A stretch of DNA of 64,000 bases from Leeuwenhoekiella polynyae. Its GTDB lineage: Bacteria; Bacteroidota; Bacteroidia; Flavobacteriales; Flavobacteriaceae. The stretch is from NCBI RefSeq assembly GCF_042683665.1, contig NZ_JBHUOO010000047.1; one strand, written 5' to 3'. The position numbers and the translations under genes are program-made. This document shows, in pieces, positions 1-7,679 of this stretch (positions are counted from its first letter, which is position 1; each line of letters begins with the position of its first letter). The notes beneath the pieces were generated by a model, which saw only the letters and a program-made list of their open reading frames with translations, did not search any database and was not told the DNA's origin.

Positions 1-633
1 AGAAGCTAAAGCATAGACTTCATTAGGTGTTAAACCTTGTTCTTTAGCTTTAGCCTTTCGTTCTTCTGTCCAGAAGCGCTTGTATTCGGCAAGCATTCTG
101 CCTCTATAGGATTCTGCATCAGTATTCCAGTAAAATTCATAAGTATTGGGCAAATACATACTTAGGGCTGTTGCTTCTTCAAAACCATTATCCTTTAAAA
201 ATTCAGCATCTTTAAAAGCTGAAATCAACTCTATGCTATCAGCCTCAAGTTGTTGACCTATTCTACCGGCTAAATCCTCTAAACGCTCCTGATTGTTAAA
301 TGAAATCTTAATAGGAATGTTTCCGCTGCGAATAGAATTTACAATATCATTATTACTACTTCCCTTTTTTATAAGGAAATGACCAGCTTTGATATTGCTT
401 ATGTAACCTTTTCGCTCTGCAACCTGATCAAAAGATTCTTCATCTTTTAATAAAGGCGCCAACTCTGCTTTTACATCTTGATATGTCGCATCTGAAGCTA
501 TATAGACGTGAGCTTCTTCATTATTAAATGCAGTATTAGGAGATAAAAATTTACCATAAATGTTATATGCAAAAACCCCAGCTATGACTAATCCTATTAA
601 AGCGGTAGCCGCAATTATTTTTTTAATGTACAT
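1..633 (-). CDS. mltG: Endolytic murein transglycosylase MltG (YceG-like), 3' end beyond left edge
   Basis: MltG-type lytic transglycosylases cut nascent peptidoglycan strands at the inner membrane and act as terminators of glycan elongation. The visible 211 residues begin with a short cytoplasmic start (MYIKKIIAATALIG) and one N-terminal membrane helix at about residues 3-22, as in the family. The periplasmic part carries a LysM-like region, and the segment with SMYLPNTYEFYW and then ESYRGRMLAEYKRFW is typical of YceG. The catalytic glutamate lies further toward the C-terminus and is outside the window, so activity cannot be judged. The start ATG (complement of 631-633) overlaps the end of the upstream GNAT gene by 11 bp, which points to a translationally coupled dapF-GNAT-mltG operon read leftward. 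Family assignment is confident; completeness is unknown. Confidence 0.88.
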   Translation of the reverse strand, partial: MYIKKIIAATALIGLVIAGVFAYNIYGKFLSPNTAFNNEEAHVYIASDATYQDVKAELAPLLKDEESFDQVAERKGYISNIKAGHFLIKKGSSNNDIVNSIRSGNIPIKISFNNQERLEDLAGRIGQQLEADSIELISAFKDAEFLKDNGFEEATALSMYLPNTYEFYWNTDAESYRGRMLAEYKRFWTEERKAKAKEQGLTPNEVYALAS

Positions 634-1165
634 CTTTATGTATTAATTGATATAAAAATTCATTCTTAAAAGTTCCCGCTATTCGAGTCCAGTCTTTTTT
701 TAATCCTACAGCCTTAAAACCTTGCTTTTCAAAAAGCTTGATACTCGGCTTATTTTCTTCTAAAATATTGGCATAAAGTTGATGCACATTTAAATGCTTA
801 AAACTATAACGCGTAATTAAATCTAGTGCCTCTGCGCCATAACCCTTACCACGATCTGATGTGCTAAAAATCAAAATACCTAAACCGGCACGTTGGTTTC
901 TGGGATCAAAATCAAAGAGATCTATCATTCCTAAAGCCTCATCATCACTAGCCCTACAAATAACTAAACGCAATTGTTTAGCTTCATAAATGTCCTTATG
1001 CGAGTTTTTAATATAATGCTTCAGTAAAAATTTTGAAAAAGGAGTCAGCGTTGTAGTTAGCTCCCAGAGATCCTCATCATTTTCAATTTTGAAAACCAGA
1101 TCGAGATCTTCGGGCTCTAATGCTCTTAAGTATACGAGTTGTCCTTTTAGAGTTAAACGTTCCAT
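623..1165 (-). CDS. GNAT family N-acetyltransferase (RimJ/RimL-like)
   Basis: A 180-residue GNAT acetyltransferase, a family that moves an acetyl group from acetyl-CoA to an amine. The N-terminus (LRALEPEDLDLVFKIEND) resembles RimJ/RimL/SpeG-type enzymes. The acetyl-CoA pyrophosphate loop is visible as RGKGYGAEAL at about residues 105-114, followed by the usual helix and the NKPSIKLFEKQGFK motif near the end. The substrate cannot be read from sequence; ribosomal-protein, polyamine and small-molecule acetylation are all possible. It is the middle gene of a dapF-GNAT-mltG operon: its start overlaps the end of dapF by 13 bp and its end overlaps mltG by 11 bp. This order recurs in flavobacteria as far as I recall, but it does not by itself reveal a substrate. 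Confidence 0.85.
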   Translation of the reverse strand: MERLTLKGQLVYLRALEPEDLDLVFKIENDEDLWELTTTLTPFSKFLLKHYIKNSHKDIYEAKQLRLVICRASDDEALGMIDLFDFDPRNQRAGLGILIFSTSDRGKGYGAEALDLITRYSFKHLNVHQLYANILEENKPSIKLFEKQGFKAVGLKKDWTRIAGTFKNEFLYQLIHKDVH

Positions 1166-1929
1166 ACGCCTTCAAAAACTTTTTCTGCAGGACCGATTAA
1201 AAATATGTTTTTATAGCCATCTTCCTGGGGCTCAAACATCACTTGAAGCTGCCCCCCTTCAACCTGCAAAGGAATACTGTTTATAGAAACTTTATTCTGT
1301 TTATGAATAGCAAGAGCAACTGCGGTAGCTCCTGTACCACAACTTAATGTCTCATCTTCTACCCCTCGCTCATAGGTTCGCATTCTGTAACCGTTATCTA
1401 TTGCCTCTACAAAATTAATATTGCTTCCAGCTTTGCCATAAAGTGAGCCATAGCGTAAAGCTGCACCCTCCTTTTTAACATCAAAAACATCTATATCAGA
1501 AACCCACTGCACGTGATGTGGCGAACCGGTATCTAAGAAAAGGTGGTCATCAAACTCTTTAATTTCAGCAACATCTTGCATTTTAAGATGCACAAGACCT
1601 TCTTCAATGAACGCTTCGTGTACACCATCAACGGCTTCAAATGTAGTTTTGTCAGCTATCACTCCAAGTTCTTTTGCAAAAGCTACAATACAACGACCAC
1701 CATTCCCACACATCGAACTCGGGTTTCCATCTGCGTTATAGTAAACCATTGTAAAGTCTAAGGTCGTGTGATTCTCTAATAAGATCAAGCCATCTGCTCC
1801 TATGCCAAATTTTCGGTTACAAATAGCTTTAACGAGTTTGGTATCATTATTGGAAAATATATGCTGACGGTTATCGATCATTACAAAATCGTTGCCGGTG
1901 CCTTGGTATTTATAAAAAGGTATTGACAT
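1153..1929 (-). CDS. dapF: Diaminopimelate epimerase
   Basis: DapF interconverts LL- and meso-diaminopimelate, the last step before lysine and the source of the peptidoglycan cross-linking residue. The 258-residue protein starts MSIPFYKYQGTGNDF, the normal DapF N-terminus. Both catalytic cysteines are present: C74 in MCGNGGRC and C197 in SCGTGATAV. The frame stays open upstream to 2025, but the extra 32 residues look non-native and a TAnnTTTG box (1953-1960) lies inside that stretch, so the ATG at 1929 is preferred. It is the first gene of a leftward operon with a GNAT acetyltransferase and mltG. Pairing a diaminopimelate enzyme with a murein transglycosylase makes the operon a cell-wall unit. 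Confidence 0.96.
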   Translation of the reverse strand: MSIPFYKYQGTGNDFVMIDNRQHIFSNNDTKLVKAICNRKFGIGADGLILLENHTTLDFTMVYYNADGNPSSMCGNGGRCIVAFAKELGVIADKTTFEAVDGVHEAFIEEGLVHLKMQDVAEIKEFDDHLFLDTGSPHHVQWVSDIDVFDVKKEGAALRYGSLYGKAGSNINFVEAIDNGYRMRTYERGVEDETLSCGTGATAVALAIHKQNKVSINSIPLQVEGGQLQVMFEPQEDGYKNIFLIGPAEKVFEGVWNV

Positions 1930-1952
1930 TTCTGGTTTTTTAAAAAGCCTCG

Positions 1953-1960
1953 CAAAAATA
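1953..1960 (-). promoter_or_regulatory. Putative -7 box for dapF operon
   Basis: On the minus strand this reads TATTTTTG, matching the Bacteroidetes -7 consensus TAnnTTTG, 23 bp upstream of the dapF ATG. No TTG -33 element at the usual 17-23 bp spacing was found, so this is a partial match. It supports the 1929 start over the longer reading frame. Confidence 0.45.
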
Positions 1961-2065
1961 CATAAAGCGAAAATTCTATGCCTTGTTAAGACCAAGTTAA
2001 ATACTGCAACGCAATATACTGTCACTCGTATTTATAATGTTATACTAAAAAAACAGAAACGTATT

Positions 2066-3463
2066 ATGAAAAAATTTGCAAGCCTACTGTTTGTTGCCAT
2101 CTTAGGTGGTGGTATTACTCTGGGAGCATATAAGCTTCTAGAAAATGAAACCCAAACTGAAGTTTCTAACCTAACTGCAACTTCATCTTATACTCCGGTA
2201 AAATATAATGGAACTCCTATTAGCAGTACCAATGCTGACTTTACCGAAGCGGCAGACCGTACCGTACATGCGGTAGTACACGTTAAAAACGTACAAACCT
2301 CAAGACAGCCCCGCAGTTTACAAGAGTTTTTCTACGGTGGTGGTGAGATGCGCAAAGGTCTCGTAGGAGCTGGTAGTGGTGTTATCATTTCACCAGATGG
2401 TTATATTGTGACGAACAATCACGTGATTGATGGTGCTACAGAACTTGATGTTTCTTTAAACGACAACCGCACCTATAAAGCAGAAGTTATAGGTACCGAC
2501 CCTAAAGCAGACATTGCGCTTATAAAAATTGATGCTGATAGTGAACTGCCTTATCTTCCTTTTGGAGATTCTGATGGTGTAAAACTCGGAGAATGGGTAT
2601 TAGCGGTAGGTAACCCGTTTAACTTAACAAGTACAGTCACTGCAGGTATTATTTCAGCTAAAGCCAGAGATATCAGCGAGTATGATTCTAATCCGCAATC
2701 TTTTATTCAAACTGATGCGGCAATAAATCCTGGTAATAGTGGCGGTGCATTGGTAAATATAAATGGTGAATTAATAGGTATCAACACCGCGATTACTTCA
2801 CAAACTGGTAGTTATGTTGGTTATGCTTTTGCTGTACCTTCTAATAATGCCCGTAAGATTGTTGAAGACATTATGGAGTATGGTGATGTACAACGCGGAA
2901 TCCTTGGTGTTAGCGGTACGAGCTTAAATCCTAGTATTGCAAGTGAATTAGATATAGACGCTGTAGAAGGTGTTTATATAGCTAATGTTGAGTTTGAAAG
3001 TGGTGCAAAAAAAGCCGGACTTCAAAAAGGAGATATCATTACTAACATTGACAATATTAAGATCACTAAATTCCCTGATCTAGCAGGATATTTAGGTACT
3101 AAACGTCCTAATGATGTTGTTCAAGTTACGTATAGCAGAGATGGAGAAAGTAAAACTGTACCAGTTACTTTACTTAAATATTCGTCTTATGTAATTGAGA
3201 AACCGGGATTAGAAGTTCGGGAAGCTTCACCTAAACTTCTTAAAGAATATGGAGTAAAAAATGGAGTTGTCATTGCGCAAGCAACTAATGATAAACTAAA
3301 ACGCTATAATTTAAAAGGAATTGTAATTACAGAAGTTGACGATGAAGCAGTAAATTCTGTGGAAGATATTAAACGCATAATGAATAATAAAAATCCTAAC
3401 GAACCGATAAGCTTAAGTTTTGTAAGTAAAGGTGGTGAGAAAAAGCAAATTATTTTTCAATAG
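2066..3463 (+). CDS. htrA: HtrA/Deg family periplasmic serine protease with two PDZ domains
   Basis: DegP/DegQ-type protease-chaperone that degrades misfolded envelope proteins in the periplasm. It has 465 residues. An N-terminal hydrophobic segment (about 5-23) acts as signal or anchor. The trypsin-like domain carries the full triad: H119 in TNNHVIDG, D149 in ADIALIKI and S225 in NPGNSGGAL. Two PDZ regions follow, at about 270-360 (starting RGILGVSG) and 375-465. The length is that of two-PDZ DegP/DegQ enzymes. The gene is divergent from dapF and is followed by a hairpin with a T run at 3488-3516, so it is probably monocistronic. Regulation by envelope stress is known for the family but no site was recognised here. 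Confidence 0.95.
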   Translation: MKKFASLLFVAILGGGITLGAYKLLENETQTEVSNLTATSSYTPVKYNGTPISSTNADFTEAADRTVHAVVHVKNVQTSRQPRSLQEFFYGGGEMRKGLVGAGSGVIISPDGYIVTNNHVIDGATELDVSLNDNRTYKAEVIGTDPKADIALIKIDADSELPYLPFGDSDGVKLGEWVLAVGNPFNLTSTVTAGIISAKARDISEYDSNPQSFIQTDAAINPGNSGGALVNINGELIGINTAITSQTGSYVGYAFAVPSNNARKIVEDIMEYGDVQRGILGVSGTSLNPSIASELDIDAVEGVYIANVEFESGAKKAGLQKGDIITNIDNIKITKFPDLAGYLGTKRPNDVVQVTYSRDGESKTVPVTLLKYSSYVIEKPGLEVREASPKLLKEYGVKNGVVIAQATNDKLKRYNLKGIVITEVDDEAVNSVEDIKRIMNNKNPNEPISLSFVSKGGEKKQIIFQ

Positions 3464-3487
3464 AAAGCTTCTGGATAATTGAATTTA

Positions 3488-3516
3488 AAGTCCTTCATAA
3501 TGAAGGGCTTTTTTAT
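3488..3516 (+). terminator. Rho-independent terminator after htrA
   Basis: Stem CCTTCAT (3492-3498) pairs with ATGAAGG (3500-3506), followed by a T-rich tract. It lies 25 bp past the htrA stop. Confidence 0.8.
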
Positions 3517-3550
3517 TTAAAATTATGCTTACGAAAACGATATAGTTGAG

Positions 3551-3558
3551 TATATTTG
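3551..3558 (+). promoter_or_regulatory. Putative -7 box for long-form GAPDH
   Basis: TATATTTG matches TAnnTTTG and lies 28 bp before the ATG at 3586. No clear -33 TTG at the right spacing. Because the box overlaps an in-frame TTG codon at 3556, initiation at that TTG is unlikely. Confidence 0.5.
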
Positions 3559-3585
3559 TCGAAAATTAAAACCAATTTATACTCC

Positions 3586-5034
3586 ATGAGTACTTCAAAT
3601 ACATACGAGAAAGAATTATCCTTTCAGGCAGACCGCCGAAGAGCAACTGTTGAATTTATAAAAATTATAAGCGATCTCTGGTATGATAAAAATATTGAAC
3701 TGGTTTTATTCCGAAATCAATTAATAGATAGAAACGTGAGTGAAATACTCAATCTGCATGCTTATGCAGGTGCTTTTGTACAAAAGCCTATTTCGATTTT
3801 TGATAGTGTTGAGATTGCAAAAGCGATTTTGCAAGCAAATTTCCCTCCTGCTAAATTAGATATTGGCAAACTTACGTATGAATATCACTTAGAAAATAAC
3901 GATTATACCGATGCTTCTGCATTTATCCATTATAAATTGAAAGACGCCGAAGCTTCAAATACCATTGTTCCTAAAGATGTGGTTCTTTACGGTTTTGGGC
4001 GAATAGGCAGATTGCTAGCTCGCGAACTTATGACGCGAACCGGAAGCGGAAACCAACTAAGATTAAGAGCAATTGTAGTTCGTGGTGAGATTACAGAGTC
4101 TGTTTTAAAAAAAAGAGCTTCTTTACTAAAAAGCGACAGTATACATGGAGACTTTCCGGGAACTATAGATATTAATATAGAAAAGGAAGCGCTCATTATT
4201 AATGGGACCACAGTTACCATAATAAGCTCTAATACTCCTGAAGAAATAGATTATAACTCCTACGGAATCGATGATGCATTGATCATTGACAATACTGGTG
4301 CTTTTAGAGATAAAGAGCAACTAAGCAGACATTTAATTGCCAAAGGTGCTTCAAAAGTTCTACTTACAGCTCCCGGAAAAGGTATTCCTAATATCGTTCA
4401 CGGTGTAAATCAAAATGCGTTTAATCCAGATGAAGTTTCAATTTTTTCAGCTGCATCATGCACCACAAATGCGATAACTCCTGTTTTAAAAGCCATTGAA
4501 GAAAGTTTCGGTATTGCTACGGGTCATTTAGAAACCATTCATGCGTACACAAACGACCAGAATTTAGTAGACAATATGCATTCTAAATATAGAAGGGGTC
4601 GTGCTGCTGCTTTAAATATGGTAATTACCGAAACCGGTGCTGGTGAAGCAGTTGCTAAAGCTTTACCTAATTTAGAGGGAAAATTGACTTCTAATGCAAT
4701 ACGAGTTCCGGTTCCTAATGGTTCACTAGCTATTTTAAATTTAAAACTGAAACAAAAAACTACCGTCGAAAGCGTTAATGCTACACTGAAAAAATATGCT
4801 TTAGAGGGGGATCTGGTAGAGCAAATAAAATATTCTATCAATAATGAACTAGTCTCCAGTGACATTGTGGGTTCGTCTGCACCTTCAATATATGATAGTC
4901 AGGCTACATTGATTTCTTCAGATTCTGAAAACGTGGTTTTATACGTTTGGTACGATAATGAGTACGGCTACAGTCATCAAGTCATTCGCCTTGCAAAATA
5001 TATAGCCAAAGTGAGAAGGTTCACCTATTATTAG
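3586..5034 (+). CDS. gap: Glyceraldehyde-3-phosphate dehydrogenase, long (N-terminally extended) form
   Basis: GAPDH oxidises glyceraldehyde-3-phosphate to 1,3-bisphosphoglycerate with NAD(P)+ and phosphate. This is a 482-residue form: the ordinary GAPDH core begins at about residue 130 (YGFGRIGRLLAREL, the Rossmann nucleotide loop) and is preceded by about 130 residues that are not part of the standard ~335-residue enzyme. The catalytic cysteine is C292 in ASCTTNAITP and the active-site histidine is probably H319 in ETIHAYTND. Long GAPDHs of this kind occur alongside a standard GAPDH in many Bacteroidetes and may serve the gluconeogenic direction; that role is inference. The frame is open upstream to a TTG at 3556, but the ATG at 3586 fits the promoter position better. 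Confidence 0.93.
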   Translation: MSTSNTYEKELSFQADRRRATVEFIKIISDLWYDKNIELVLFRNQLIDRNVSEILNLHAYAGAFVQKPISIFDSVEIAKAILQANFPPAKLDIGKLTYEYHLENNDYTDASAFIHYKLKDAEASNTIVPKDVVLYGFGRIGRLLARELMTRTGSGNQLRLRAIVVRGEITESVLKKRASLLKSDSIHGDFPGTIDINIEKEALIINGTTVTIISSNTPEEIDYNSYGIDDALIIDNTGAFRDKEQLSRHLIAKGASKVLLTAPGKGIPNIVHGVNQNAFNPDEVSIFSAASCTTNAITPVLKAIEESFGIATGHLETIHAYTNDQNLVDNMHSKYRRGRAAALNMVITETGAGEAVAKALPNLEGKLTSNAIRVPVPNGSLAILNLKLKQKTTVESVNATLKKYALEGDLVEQIKYSINNELVSSDIVGSSAPSIYDSQATLISSDSENVVLYVWYDNEYGYSHQVIRLAKYIAKVRRFTYY

Positions 5035-5141
5035 AAAAAAGTCTCAACTGATTGTTAAAAGATTCATATTCAGCAAACTAAACGTTTCTGTAAAATCAAT
5101 CTATTTATTCTGAATAAACAGTAAGAACAAGATGATTTGAT

Positions 5142-5149
5142 TATTTTTG
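5142..5149 (+). promoter_or_regulatory. Putative -7 box before coiled-coil gene and trmD
   Basis: TATTTTTG matches TAnnTTTG, 66 bp before the ATG at 5215. No -33 TTG was found at 17-23 bp, so the match is partial. Confidence 0.4.
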
Positions 5150-5214
5150 CACTTTTAATATACTAAGATGGGATGCATTCCGTTTTCCCAAAAACAGAAA
5201 AACGACTAGCCTAA

Positions 5215-5823
5215 ATGAATACTATAAAGAGCAGCTTATTTTTTTTATTATTTGTAGTTGCAGGAGCAAACGCACAAGAAGAGCAAACACAGGAAACTGA
5301 GCCCAAAGTGAACACGATTTCACAACAATTTGAAGACTTATTAGAGAAATCTAATAACTTTCAAGAATACAAAGTGGTTAATCAAAATTCACTTTTAAAA
5401 TTAAAAAGTAATACCGCAGATAGCATTTCAGGGTTAAAAGAAAAAATCAATAGTCTGCAAGAACAAATAAACTCGCAGCAAGCGAAGGTTAGCGAACTCA
5501 ACAATTCTTTACAGGAAACTGAAAACACACTTGAAACAACTCGCGCTGAAAAAGACTCTATTTATTTCTTAGGAATACCAATGAGTAAAGGCGGTTATAT
5601 GGGGATGATGTGGGGAATCGTAGCTGTACTTGCTCTAGCTTTGGTTTTCTTTATTTTAAGATTTAAAGGAAGTAACGCACATACGCAGGAAGCTCGTAAA
5701 AAGCTTGGAGAAGTTGAGACTGAGTATGAAGAGTACCGCAAGAAAGCTCTTGAAAAAGAGCAGAAAATGGGTAGATTACTTCAGGATGAGCGTAATAAAG
5801 CTGTAAAAAATAATAACAAATAA
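5215..5823 (+). CDS. Signal-peptide, coiled-coil, single-TM protein upstream of trmD; function unknown
   Basis: A 202-residue protein with a signal peptide (residues 1-20, ending ANAQEE), then a predicted coiled coil at about 60-112 rich in Leu, Glu, Gln and Ser, one strong membrane helix at about 130-148 (MMWGIVAVLALALVFFILRF) and a charged helical tail rich in Lys and Glu to the C-terminus. This gives a periplasmic coiled coil linked to a cytoplasmic coil. Homologues in flavobacteria are sometimes labelled as tRNA methyltransferases, which I take to be an error carried over from the neighbouring trmD: there is no SPOUT motif here. It precedes trmD and rplS on the same strand. No function is proposed. 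Confidence 0.85.
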   Translation: MNTIKSSLFFLLFVVAGANAQEEQTQETEPKVNTISQQFEDLLEKSNNFQEYKVVNQNSLLKLKSNTADSISGLKEKINSLQEQINSQQAKVSELNNSLQETENTLETTRAEKDSIYFLGIPMSKGGYMGMMWGIVAVLALALVFFILRFKGSNAHTQEARKKLGEVETEYEEYRKKALEKEQKMGRLLQDERNKAVKNNNK

Positions 5824-5897
5824 ACTTTTAGCTCGAAGCTTTAACGCTACAGATTGCGACTTCAATTCTTTAGTTTTAACAAATTATAGCGTGCTTT

Positions 5898-6575
5898 ATG
5901 CGCATAGATATCATTACCGTAGTACCCGATCTTTTAAAAAGTCCTTTTGAAGCCTCTATTATGCAGCGCTCAATTGCAAAAGGTCTCGTAGAAGTTCATT
6001 TCCATAATCTTAGAGATTACTCCGCAAATGCCTACAAACAAGTTGATGATTATCAGTTTGGGGGCGGTGCCGGTATGGTTATGATGATTGAACCTATTGA
6101 CAAATGCATTAGTGAACTAAAAGAGGAACGAGATTACGATGAGATTATTTATCTAACTCCAGATGGTGAAACCTTGAATCAAGGTATTGCTAACCAGATT
6201 TCATTACAAAAAAACATAATCCTTTTATGCGGACATTATAAAGGTGTTGATCAGCGGGTGCGTGATCAATTTATCACACGTGAGATTTCTATAGGAGATT
6301 ATGTATTGAGCGGTGGAGAACTGGGCGCTCTTATTCTTTGTGATGCTGTGATTAGATTAATTCCCGGAGTTTTAGGTAATGAAACCTCCGCATTAACAGA
6401 TTCTTTTCAAGACGATATGTTAGCTCCTCCCGTTTATACGAGACCTGCTGAGTATAAAGGTTGGAAGGTTCCTGAAATACTCACATCAGGAAACACACCC
6501 AAAATTGAAACTTGGCGCGAGGAACAAGCTTATAAACATACACTTAAGCGGAGGCCCGATCTTTTAAAAGACTAA
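5898..6575 (+). CDS. trmD: tRNA (guanine37-N1)-methyltransferase TrmD
   Basis: TrmD methylates N1 of G37 next to the anticodon using S-adenosylmethionine, preventing +1 frameshifting. The 225-residue protein is normal length. SPOUT-family signatures are present: MRIDIITVVPDLL at the start, the conserved GGGAGMV loop near residue 55, then the knotted SAM site with CGHYKGVDQRV and ISIGDYVLSGGELG in the middle, and the C-terminal region with TRPAEYKGWKVPEIL. It lies upstream of rplS, the usual trmD-rplS neighbourhood, although rplS has its own strong promoter at 6610-6639. Confidence 0.97.
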   Translation: MRIDIITVVPDLLKSPFEASIMQRSIAKGLVEVHFHNLRDYSANAYKQVDDYQFGGGAGMVMMIEPIDKCISELKEERDYDEIIYLTPDGETLNQGIANQISLQKNIILLCGHYKGVDQRVRDQFITREISIGDYVLSGGELGALILCDAVIRLIPGVLGNETSALTDSFQDDMLAPPVYTRPAEYKGWKVPEILTSGNTPKIETWREEQAYKHTLKRRPDLLKD

Positions 6576-6609
6576 TTTTCAGAAACATTGAAAAAAATAT
6601 AGTTTTCAA

Positions 6610-6639
6610 TTGATTAACTTATTTTTTATAGTAAATTTG
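6610..6639 (+). promoter_or_regulatory. Bacteroidetes housekeeping promoter for rplS
   Basis: TTG at 6610-6612, 19 bp spacer, then TAAATTTG at 6632-6639. This is a full TTG-N19-TAnnTTTG match, 71 bp upstream of the rplS ATG. Confidence 0.75.
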
Positions 6640-6710
6640 CAGCCTCATAGAACCAACCTCTGGCGAAGTACGTGCATGTTGCTTTTATACAATTTAAAAA
6701 AATCTTAAAA

Positions 6711-7061
6711 ATGGAAGATTTAATCAGTTTTGTACAAAACGAATTTGTAGAGAAAAAAGAATTCCCAGAATTTAGTGCAGGTGATACGATCACTGTGTAT
6801 TATGAAATTCGTGAAGGTGAAAAAGTACGTACACAGTTCTTTAGAGGAGTTGTTATCCAAGTACGTGGTACAGGAGTAACCAAAACATTTACAATCAGAA
6901 AAATGTCTGGTACAGTAGGTGTTGAGCGTATTTTCCCTATCAATATGCCAGCTCTTCAAAAAGTTGAAATTAACAAAAGAGGTAAAGTACGCAGGTCACG
7001 TATTTACTATTTCAGAGGTCTTACTGGTAAGAAAGCAAGAATCAAAGAGATTAGAAAATAA
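6711..7061 (+). CDS. rplS: 50S ribosomal protein L19
   Basis: L19 sits at the interface of the 50S and 30S subunits. The 116-residue protein starts MEDLISFVQNEF and carries the L19 signatures GDTITVYYEI, RTQFFRGVVI and the basic tail KRGKVRRSRIYYFRGLTGKKARIKE. The frame is open back to 6672, but the 13 extra residues are not part of L19 and the ATG at 6711 gives the family N-terminus. It follows trmD as in most bacteria, has its own promoter (6610-6639), and ends in a strong terminator at 7085-7111. Confidence 0.97.
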   Translation: MEDLISFVQNEFVEKKEFPEFSAGDTITVYYEIREGEKVRTQFFRGVVIQVRGTGVTKTFTIRKMSGTVGVERIFPINMPALQKVEINKRGKVRRSRIYYFRGLTGKKARIKEIRK

Positions 7062-7084
7062 TCTTTCTTTTAGAATATATATTA

Positions 7085-7111
7085 AAAGCTCCTCATTGAG
7101 GAGCTTTTTTT
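7085..7111 (+). terminator. Terminator after rplS
   Basis: AAAGCTCCTC (7085-7094) pairs perfectly with GAGGAGCTTT (7098-7107) over a 3-nt loop, followed by a T run. Confidence 0.92.
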
Positions 7112-7128
7112 AGTCGAACCATAAGGTA

Positions 7129-7170
7129 ATTAACAATTGTTAATAATGCTGGTTAATAAGGAGTTAATAA
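7129..7170 (+). promoter_or_regulatory. Palindrome plus three GTTAATAA repeats
   Basis: A perfect 16-bp palindrome, ATTAACAATTGTTAAT (7129-7144), overlaps the first of three direct GTTAATAA copies (7139-7146, 7152-7159, 7163-7170). It lies between the rplS terminator and the candidate RNA gene. A regulator-binding array is possible; the region is very AT-rich, so chance cannot be excluded. Confidence 0.35.
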
Positions 7171-7263
7171 GATTTTTAATCTAACGATAACGTTTTAAAT
7201 ATTTTAATTAAATTAGTATCACTAAACATTTCAAGAGTGCTATTTTATAAATACATTCTTTTG

Positions 7264-7459
7264 CCAATATCGTTATCACTGTTTAGCAGTAATTTTAAAT
7301 AAAGGTATTGGATCGGGATTAGTTTCAGCTAATCTCTATGTATTGATTTACGGTACAAGTACTAATATTCTTGCCATAGGAACTTCAAGGGTTCACCGGT
7401 AAAAAATCAAAACATCAGAAGCTCTGTTAGATATTTAAATATCTTAACAGAGCTTTTTT
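7264..7459 (+). ncRNA. Candidate structured non-coding RNA, possibly a 6S (6S-Flavo) RNA
   Basis: The 618-bp gap between rplS and icd contains no protein gene but holds a free-standing unit closed by a strong terminator. Visible helices: CCAATATC (7264-7271) with GGTATTGG (7304-7311); GGGATTAG (7315-7322) with CTAATCTC (7329-7336) over a 6-nt loop; GAACTT (7380-7385) with GGGTTC (7389-7394) over a 3-nt loop; and the terminator stem at 7419-7459. A loose -7 box (TTCTTTTG, 7256-7263) lies just upstream, giving a transcript of about 185-195 nt. That size and the lack of an open frame suit 6S RNA, and a flavobacterial 6S class (6S-Flavo) is known. The assignment is inference; a covariance-model search would decide it. 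The exact 5' end is unknown. Confidence 0.45.
7419..7459 (+). terminator. Long-stem terminator of the RNA candidate
   Basis: AGCTCTGTTA and TAACAGAGCT enclose the self-complementary GATATTTAAATATC, giving a nearly perfect long hairpin followed by six T. No protein gene ends just upstream. Confidence 0.9.
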
Positions 7460-7569
7460 CATTTCAGCAAATGATCCTTTTAAAGACCTAATTCATCAGA
7501 TTGCTTTCAGTCTGCCGTATTCTTAGGGCTTTAAGAAGAATTTAGCTGTTAAAATCTGCCATAAAATTC

Positions 7570-7577
7570 TATATTTG
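7570..7577 (+). promoter_or_regulatory. Putative -7 box for icd
   Basis: TATATTTG matches TAnnTTTG, 103 bp upstream of the icd ATG, implying a 5' leader of about 95 nt. No clear -33 TTG. Confidence 0.45.
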
Positions 7578-7679
7578 CAAACCACTAATTTTTCTTAAAA
7601 TAAAATTTTTAAATATACTCAGGTTAATCGATTTCGCAAATTAAGGTATAGCTTAAAAATTATTAAACGAACACATTAT

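Noticed and set aside
1929..2025. 32-residue N-terminal extension of dapF
   Set aside because: The extension does not belong to DapF and contains the putative promoter; the ATG at 1929 gives the family N-terminus.
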